Shown here: positions 6,614-10,700 of the stretch, one piece after another
Layout of the letters: each line of letters opens with the position of its first letter
How positions within the stretch are numbered: the first letter of the stretch is position 1
Assembly (NCBI GenBank): GCA_934692665.1
Contig: CAKUUG010000050.1
Location: 1-10,700 of the forward strand
Source of the DNA: an uncultured Candidatus Melainabacteria bacterium
Lineage (GTDB): Bacteria > Cyanobacteriota > Vampirovibrionia > Gastranaerophilales > Gastranaerophilaceae
DNA length: 10,700 nucleotides
Direction: 5' to 3'
Translations under genes and position numbers: made by a program
Notes under the pieces: model-generated
What the model saw: the letters and a program-made list of their open reading frames with translations, nothing else
Database searches by the model: none
Told to the model about the DNA's origin: nothing

Positions 6614-7507
6614 TTATGCAGTCGTCGGGTCAACAAAGATTATTTTTGCACTTTTAAATAATAAATCGTTTTTTATTTCTTTGTAATAATCTTTTGCTAA
6701 AATTCTGCCTTTAGAAATTTGTTCTATATTGTTTTCTTTTAAAATCGCATTCAATTCTTTTGAATTCATGAAATAATCTTTTACTTTTATATATAAATTG
6801 AATTTTTTGTATTTTTGTTTGAGCTTTGAATAGATGTATTTTACTGCGTCCATCAGATAAACATTATATGCAAAATCAATTACAAAATTTATATAAAAAT
6901 CAACATTGTTTTTGGTAGAAACTTCAAAATATCCCAAAATTTCACTGTCTTTGTTAAAGTAAAAATTCATACAATTATTATTCAAAAACTGATATTCACA
7001 GCGATTGAACAACGGACGATTGAAGGAGTTTATGTTGTCGTTGTAAAATTTTGTTACTTCTTTTTTTATGTTGTTTTTTAGCGGTTTTAAGATTTTTATG
7101 TAATTGTTTGAGAGGTTTTGAACTTTGTATAAATATTCTATTCCGCATTCTCTAAAATTGAGTTCATTTTTGAATATGTTCAAAAGCTCAACTTGCCTTT
7201 CATCTACAACGATATAAAAAGAATTTGCCCCTTGAGCTCTGTATTTTGTAATGACATAATTTGACAATTCACGTGCAATAGAGGTTGAATTTTCTTCTAA
7301 AATCAGTTTTGTGATTTTGAATCTTGTGTAGCTTTTTGAATCTTTTTCCAGAGTAATAAGACTCTCTTCTTGATTGTCGCAAAAAGCAACATAACTTTCT
7401 GAAGCAAATTTCATCCTCAGAGGCAAAATATAATTTATAAAGCATAAAAAACATTTTATAAAATTTACTTCAGATTTTGCAAATATTATGTTTTTAATCT
7501 CAATCAT
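6614..7507 (-). CDS. Hypothetical protein, probable tandem GNAT-like halves
   Basis: I do not recognise a named family. The 297-residue protein looks like two GNAT (N-acetyltransferase) folds. In the first half, IEIKNIIFA could be strand 1, ITKLILEENSTSIARELSNY (65-84) resembles the strand-4/helix-3 acetyl-CoA segment, and FYIVVDERQVELLNIFKNEL plus FRECGIEYLYKV (97-129) resembles the strand-5 to strand-7 end, where a chain pairs late (cf. LYEKxGF). The second half has GYFEVSTKNNVDFYINFVID (192-211), then AVKYIYSKLKQ and FNLYIKVKDYF. The classic Q/RxxGxG/A pyrophosphate loop is not clear in either half, so activity is uncertain. The ATG (7505-7507) gives full first-half strand order; a second ATG at residue 32 has GAGG too close. 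It lies 14 nt after folE2 in the same orientation and is probably cotranscribed. Substrate is unknown. Confidence 0.7.
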   Translation of the reverse strand: MIEIKNIIFAKSEVNFIKCFLCFINYILPLRMKFASESYVAFCDNQEESLITLEKDSKSYTRFKITKLILEENSTSIARELSNYVITKYRAQGANSFYIVVDERQVELLNIFKNELNFRECGIEYLYKVQNLSNNYIKILKPLKNNIKKEVTKFYNDNINSFNRPLFNRCEYQFLNNNCMNFYFNKDSEILGYFEVSTKNNVDFYINFVIDFAYNVYLMDAVKYIYSKLKQKYKKFNLYIKVKDYFMNSKELNAILKENNIEQISKGRILAKDYYKEIKNDLLFKSAKIIFVDPTTA

Positions 7508-7521
7508 ACTTTATTATATCG

Positions 7522-8325
7522 TTATTTGTAGCATTTTTGATATGCCCAAGCATTGTGATTGTGGATAGATTCGAATGCTTCCATTTCAACTTCGTAGAAG
7601 TTTATTATGTCATTGTTTTCCAATTTTGAAACTATATCCCGAATCACATCTTCTACAAATTTTGGGTTTTCGTATGCCTTTTCGGTTACATATTTTTCAT
7701 CTTCTCTTTTTAAAAGAGGATAAATTTCAGAACTCGAGCAGTCTTCTGCCATTTTTATCAAATCTTCCAGCCAGATTTGTTCGTTTTTGTCGTATCGAAT
7801 TTTGATTTTCAAGATTGCTCTTTGATTGTGAGCTCCGTATTTTGAAATTTCTTTTGAACAAGGACAAAGAGTCGTAATTGGGACTTTTGCTATCAAAAAG
7901 AAATTGTAATTGCAATTTTCATCGACTTCTCCCTCAAAAGCACAATCATACCCCATTAAAGAAGCCATTTTGCTCACAGGAGCCAGTTTTTTAATAAAAT
8001 ATTTAAAATCGAATTTTAAATATGCACATTTTGCGTCCAATTTGTTTTTCATATCAAAAAGGACTTGTTCAATATCGTTTGAATCAAGACTTTCTTTTTG
8101 ATATTTGTTCAAAATCTCAAGAAATCTCGACATGTGAGTACCTTTGAAATGAGAAGGCAAACTCACAGACATTTTGACTTTAGCAAAAACTGTCTGAAAT
8201 TCTATGTTTTTTTCTTTTGAATCAGGTTTTCTTTCGATTTTTAAAGGTATTTCAACGTCTTTTACCCCTACTTTTTGTATCGGGATATTTCTTGTGTCTT
8301 GTTGGTTTTGGACGTCTTTTATCAT
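7522..8325 (-). CDS. folE2: GTP cyclohydrolase FolE2 (GTP cyclohydrolase IB)
   Basis: FolE2 converts GTP to 7,8-dihydroneopterin triphosphate plus formate, the first step of folate synthesis and also the entry to queuosine-type 7-deazaguanine synthesis; it replaces the unrelated-sequence FolE. The 267 residues match the family's usual length. Signatures seen: DVQNQQDTRNIPIQKVGVKDVEIP (4-27), KGTHMSRF (61-68), TTLCPCSKEIS then GAHNQR (151-169) with C154 and C156 in the CPC motif and H166, SSEIYPLLKR (198-207), and ESIHNHNAWA (252-261). One CPC cysteine, the His and the SSEI/ESIH residues are the expected metal and active-site ligands in this family. The ATG (8323-8325) shares an ATGA overlap with the upstream repeat gene, so translation is coupled. 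The type IB enzyme can work with metals other than zinc, which in some bacteria suits zinc-poor growth; no zinc-regulator site is visible here. Confidence 0.96.
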   Translation of the reverse strand: MIKDVQNQQDTRNIPIQKVGVKDVEIPLKIERKPDSKEKNIEFQTVFAKVKMSVSLPSHFKGTHMSRFLEILNKYQKESLDSNDIEQVLFDMKNKLDAKCAYLKFDFKYFIKKLAPVSKMASLMGYDCAFEGEVDENCNYNFFLIAKVPITTLCPCSKEISKYGAHNQRAILKIKIRYDKNEQIWLEDLIKMAEDCSSSEIYPLLKREDEKYVTEKAYENPKFVEDVIRDIVSKLENNDIINFYEVEMEAFESIHNHNAWAYQKCYK

Positions 8326-8657
8326 TTTAATTCTTCGCTTCCACCTTTTTCCAAAGCTAAAAGAAGTTTTAGAGCTGCTATTCTTTGGGTTTTTGGGTCT
8401 GCTTGTCGAAGCATTTCAACTGCTCTAATCATAACAGGGTCATTATCGTACCAACGATTGCCTCTGCCTTGATATTGAGTAACAATTTGATAGATTCTTT
8501 CTATTACGTCAGCTGCAACATCTTCTTGCAGTTTGAGCATAAAATCCTTTGCTTGCTCTTTTTGTTCATCTGTTGACAATCTCAACAACTCAAGAGCTTC
8601 TTTTAAAATAGGATCTTTATCGTACCAACGTTTGCCTTCGCCTTTGCGTTCACTCAT
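8322..8657 (-). CDS. Small hypothetical protein with two RWYDxDP helical repeats
   Basis: The function is unknown. The protein has 111 residues from the ATG at 8655-8657. It contains two related copies 58 residues apart: GKRWYDKDPILKEALELLR (8-26) and GNRWYDNDPVMIRAVEMLR (66-84), each followed by a charged helix ending in L-x-L-x-E or LLLALE. It has no signal peptide or membrane segment and looks helical and cytoplasmic, like a small helical-repeat adaptor. The start was set by the ribosome site: AAAGG lies 8 nt upstream of the ATG, and the GTG at 8664-8666 lies within that ribosome site, so it is rejected. It is the first gene of the operon with folE2 (4-nt ATGA overlap) and is preceded by an extended -10 promoter. 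Neighbourhood suggests a link to pterin metabolism, but this may be only transcriptional. Confidence 0.8.
   Translation of the reverse strand: MSERKGEGKRWYDKDPILKEALELLRLSTDEQKEQAKDFMLKLQEDVAADVIERIYQIVTQYQGRGNRWYDNDPVMIRAVEMLRQADPKTQRIAALKLLLALEKGGSEELK
8437..8645 (-). repeat. Two-copy internal repeat in the RWYDxDP gene
   Basis: The two protein repeats keep DNA identity: TTATCGTACCAACG occurs at 8443-8456 and again at 8617-8630 (read on +), with similar flanking sequence on both sides. The offset is 174 bases, exactly 58 codons, so the repeat is in frame. This indicates an internal duplication, or strong constraint on the RWYD motif it encodes. Confidence 0.75.
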
Positions 8658-8660
8658 AAA

Positions 8661-8670
8661 CTCCACCTTT
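8661..8670 (-). promoter_or_regulatory. Ribosome binding site deciding the start of the repeat protein
   Basis: On the - strand AAAGGTGGAG precedes ATG (8657-8655). AAAGG lies 8 nt upstream. The GTG at 8666-8664 falls inside this site and so cannot be the start it serves. Confidence 0.7.
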
Positions 8671-8680
8671 CTTGATATTC

Positions 8681-8689
8681 AGTATAGCA
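8681..8689 (-). promoter_or_regulatory. Predicted extended -10 promoter of the repeat gene-folE2-GNAT-like operon
   Basis: On the - strand TGCTATACT is an extended -10 (TGn plus TATACT). No good -35 lies 16-18 nt further upstream, as is common for extended -10 promoters. A start near 8674 gives a leader of about 17 nt that contains the ribosome site. Confidence 0.5.
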
Positions 8690-8816
8690 AAATATTTTTC
8701 TTTTTGGAAGTAATTTCAATCTCTTCAATTCCACAAAAAAATTAATTATATCCACATGAGTAATTTTAATTTACATTCTTAACTTATAGAATAATTGAAA
8801 ACGGAAAAATTTTCAC

Positions 8817-8822
8817 AAGGAG
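8817..8822 (+). promoter_or_regulatory. Ribosome binding site of the radical SAM gene
   Basis: AAGGAG ends 5 nt before ATG 8828-8830 and is the best ribosome site in the window. It rules out the in-frame TTG at 8795, which would place this site inside the coding sequence. The upstream region 8764-8794 is A/T-rich and contains TTTACA and TATAGAAT, but I cannot assign a properly spaced -35/-10 pair. Confidence 0.8.
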
Positions 8823-8827
8823 AAAAG

Positions 8828-9682
8828 ATGGAAAATCAACAATTAGTACTATTAACACCCCCAACAGTAGAGCTTTCGGAATTAAAGAATTTGTTTTTTC
8901 AATTGAGTTATAAAACTTGCAATTTAAAATGTAAACACTGCTATATAGAAAGAAATTCATACAAAAACGAAGAAGATTTTTTGCCTTTAGAAAAAGTTAA
9001 AGAAAATCTTATGTGTTTAAAAGGTAAAAAGATAGAATCTATTTATTTAACAGGGGGAGAACCCTTGATGCATCCGGATTTTAACCAGATTTTGAGAATG
9101 TGTTTAAAAACAACAAACACAACAGTAATGACAAACGGCACTATGATTAATGACAAAAAAGCTCGTTTTTTGAGAAAAATCGATGATGAGAGCAGTTTTG
9201 AGACAATATATCGAGTGAGTCTTGATTCAACAAACGAACTCGAAAACGATGAAATAAGAGGTAGAGGCAGCTTCAGAAAAGCAATTCTTGCGATTATGAG
9301 TTTGATGAAATACGAATTTAACCCCATAATTTCTGTCGTTAATTACAAAAATCTTCCAAGAGAAGAAATATTTGCAGATTTTAAAGAATTTTTCTCTAAA
9401 AAAGGAATTGAATTTGATGAAATAAATCTAAAAGTTATTCCGTTTTTTGATAAAGATTTGGAAATCAAAGAAATAAAAGATTATGAAGAAAAAAATCTCG
9501 ATTGTTATACTTCAAGAGTAATTTCCAAAAATGGTGTCTATGCTTGTCCTATGATGGTAAATGACTACAGAAAAAGACTGGGGAGTAATATTTCAGATTT
9601 TTCAAAAATAAATTATCTCGATTGTGAAAAATGTTCCATTTGTGCAAAATATGGAAAAATTCAGGTAAATGATTGGTTATAA
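8828..9682 (+). CDS. Radical SAM protein with C-terminal Cys cluster (SPASM/twitch-like)
   Basis: Radical SAM enzymes use a [4Fe-4S] cluster to cleave S-adenosylmethionine and start radical chemistry. The 284-residue protein has the cluster motif CNLKCKHC (C31, C35, C38), then YLTGGEPLMHPDF (73-85, the SAM-contacting GGEP), TNGTMI (102-107) and RVSLDS (129-134). The C-terminus has C226, then GVYACP (C240) and a CEKCSIC group (C266, C269, C272), a layout like a shortened SPASM or twitch domain holding an auxiliary Fe-S cluster. Such proteins often modify peptides or proteins, but no precursor peptide, transporter or protease is adjacent. The ATG at 8828-8830 is fixed by AAGGAG. It is divergent from the repeat gene and is followed after 96 nt by dnaA. 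Substrate is unknown; a heme/cofactor-maturation role is equally open. Confidence 0.9.
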   Translation: MENQQLVLLTPPTVELSELKNLFFQLSYKTCNLKCKHCYIERNSYKNEEDFLPLEKVKENLMCLKGKKIESIYLTGGEPLMHPDFNQILRMCLKTTNTTVMTNGTMINDKKARFLRKIDDESSFETIYRVSLDSTNELENDEIRGRGSFRKAILAIMSLMKYEFNPIISVVNYKNLPREEIFADFKEFFSKKGIEFDEINLKVIPFFDKDLEIKEIKDYEEKNLDCYTSRVISKNGVYACPMMVNDYRKRLGSNISDFSKINYLDCEKCSICAKYGKIQVNDWL

Positions 9683-9713
9683 AAAACTTTTCAATTATCC
9701 AAAAAGTGTTTTT
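9681..9713 (+). terminator. Possible weak A/T-rich terminator after the radical SAM gene
   Basis: ACTTTT (9686-9691) can pair with AAAAGT (9702-9707), extended after one mismatch by AAAA (9681-9684) with TTTT (9709-9712), around a 10-base loop. The stem has almost no G/C, so it may be leaky, and dnaA may be partly read from upstream. Confidence 0.3.
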
Positions 9714-9778
9714 GTAGTAAAATTATTAAAAATGGCATGACTATTTTTTAATGTGGTTGGATTTTTGAAAGTTTTAAA

Positions 9779-10700
9779 ATGACATTAAAAACAAAAAAAG
9801 AACAAGAAGGATGGGAAAAGTTCATTGAAACATTAAAAACGAATCTGCCCGTTCCTTCTCATACTTGGGTAGATGCTCTTGCTCCTGCTGTTCCGATTTT
9901 TGAAAATACGAATGAAATATTTTTAATAAAAAGTAACCAAAATTTTGGTATAAATTATCTCCAAACAAAGCACCTAAAACAAATAGAAGACTCTTTTGCA
10001 GAGGCTCTCAACATAAAACGCCCTGTGAGGTTTGTTTATGATGCTACATTAAAAATCAAGAAAAAACAAACAAAACAAACCGAAACGGAAAAAGCTCACC
10101 AACAAACAGCAATCCAGATGGAAAATTTGGCACAAATGCATTCTTTTTGCGGTTTGAATTTGAAATATACGTTTGAGAATTTTGTAGTTGGTGAAAATTC
10201 AAAATTTGCCTACAAAATCGCACAAATGATAGCAGAAAAACCGGGGCAGGCGAAATTTAATCCAATGTTTATTTCAGGTACGGTAGGACTAGGCAAAACT
10301 CATCTGATGCAAGCAATAGGACATAAAATTTTGAGGAATTTCCCAAATTTGAAAATCAGATACACGAAAGCAGAAGAATTTGGCAACAAATTAATAGAAA
10401 CCCTAAATACCTGCAAAAATCCTGCTGATTTGAACGAAAGAATGAGAAAATTCAGAGATATGCACAGAAATGTCGATGTTCTTCTTATTGATGATATACA
10501 GTGGATTGATGGCAAAAAACGTACAGAAGAAGAAATATTCAACACATTCGACACATTGTACCATGCAGGAAAACAAATCGTTTTTGCTTCTGACCGCCCG
10601 CTGTCTGCTTTTGAACTTATTCCTGACAGATTAAGAAGCCGTTTTGAATGGGGAATAGAAGCAAATATCCAAATTCCAAATTTGGAAACAAGAATGGAAA
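9779..10700 (+). CDS. dnaA: Chromosomal replication initiator DnaA, N-terminal part (3' end outside window)
   Basis: DnaA binds the origin, forms an ATP-bound filament and opens the duplex. The frame runs open from ATG 9779-9781 to the window edge (307 codons). Domain I: GWEKFIETLKTNLPVPSHTW to RPVRFVYD (about 11-88), the helicase-loading and oligomerisation fold. A short Gln/Lys-rich linker (about 89-125) is domain II. Domain III starts LNLKYTFENFVVG (127-138), with Walker A GTVGLGKT (167-174, Thr for the usual second Gly but still GxxxxGKT), Walker B VDVLLIDDIQ (232-241), sensor-I region VFASDRP (268-274) and RLRSRFEWG (284-292). Domain IV, the DNA-binding part, is not seen. The start follows an in-frame TAA at 9749-9751 with no other ATG between; the ribosome site GAAAG is weak. 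The Hda/DnaA-like paralogue option is unlikely, since domain I is present. Confidence 0.96.
   Translation, partial: MTLKTKKEQEGWEKFIETLKTNLPVPSHTWVDALAPAVPIFENTNEIFLIKSNQNFGINYLQTKHLKQIEDSFAEALNIKRPVRFVYDATLKIKKKQTKQTETEKAHQQTAIQMENLAQMHSFCGLNLKYTFENFVVGENSKFAYKIAQMIAEKPGQAKFNPMFISGTVGLGKTHLMQAIGHKILRNFPNLKIRYTKAEEFGNKLIETLNTCKNPADLNERMRKFRDMHRNVDVLLIDDIQWIDGKKRTEEEIFNTFDTLYHAGKQIVFASDRPLSAFELIPDRLRSRFEWGIEANIQIPNLETRME

Noticed and set aside
8748..8756. ATATCCACA as a DnaA box marking an origin
   Set aside because: It is 8/9 to TTATCCACA, but similar 8/9 matches occur at 9695-9703 and at 5621-5629 in the fliF leader. Isolated near-matches are expected by chance in AT-rich DNA, and no cluster is present.
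8756..8782. Eight-codon frame upstream of the radical SAM gene as a possible peptide substrate
   Set aside because: ATG at 8756 gives only MSNFNLHS with no ribosome site, no Cys or core-peptide pattern, and is too short to support a precursor.
8795..8827. TTG start 11 codons earlier for the radical SAM gene
   Set aside because: AAGGAG at 8817-8822 is placed exactly for the ATG at 8828; the TTG has no ribosome site.
10300..10554. 84-codon frame on - strand inside dnaA
   Set aside because: It is antisense to the conserved AAA+ domain of dnaA and has no independent support.

Overview
The window is AT-rich (roughly one-third G+C by eye), densely coded on both strands, and looks like ordinary chromosome of a flagellated, low-GC bacterium. 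The best lineage guess is a gut Vampirovibrionia/Melainabacteria (Gastranaerophilales-type) bacterium. The guess rests on the compact fliF-fliG-fliH-fliI block, on FolE2 used as a GTP cyclohydrolase, and above all on a CheR-like protein whose N-terminus begins with a short Asn/Pro/Phe-rich tag of a kind I associate with proteins of that group. It is inference: no rRNA or other decisive marker is present.

Layout. Bases 2-529 (+) are the 3' part of ilvD (branched-chain amino acid synthesis), which ends at a strong hairpin (537-570) that can terminate from both sides. Bases 569-5593 (-) are a four-gene flagellar operon transcribed fliF, fliG, fliH, fliI: the MS-ring, the rotor/switch protein, the export-ATPase regulator and the export ATPase. 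Three joints are tight: a 19-nt gap, an 8-nt overlap with a TTG start, and a 14-nt overlap. A sigma70-like promoter precedes fliF. Bases 5738-6610 (+) encode a divergent CheR-fold methyltransferase-like protein read away from fliF. Bases 6614-8657 (-) form a second operon: a small protein with two copies of an RWYDxDP repeat, folE2 (ATGA overlap with the repeat gene), and a protein that looks like two GNAT-like halves. Bases 8828-9682 (+) encode a radical SAM protein with a Cys-rich C-terminus. Bases 9779-10700 (+) are the 5' part of dnaA, cut by the window edge.

How the genes fit together. FliF forms the membrane ring, FliG docks on its C-terminal tail and carries the torque residues, and FliH/FliI energise export; all the expected key motifs are readable. 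folE2 supplies dihydroneopterin triphosphate for folate and/or queuosine-type pathways. The partners of the repeat protein, the GNAT-like protein, the CheR-like protein and the radical SAM enzyme are not revealed by context.

I see no tRNA, rRNA, CRISPR array, insertion sequence or phage feature, and no gene-free stretch above 300 bases. The longest gaps are 8658-8827, 5594-5737 and 9683-9778. I do not see a convincing new multi-gene system. The least explained items are the RWYDxDP repeat protein coupled to folE2, the CheR-like protein divergent from fliF, and the orphan radical SAM protein.
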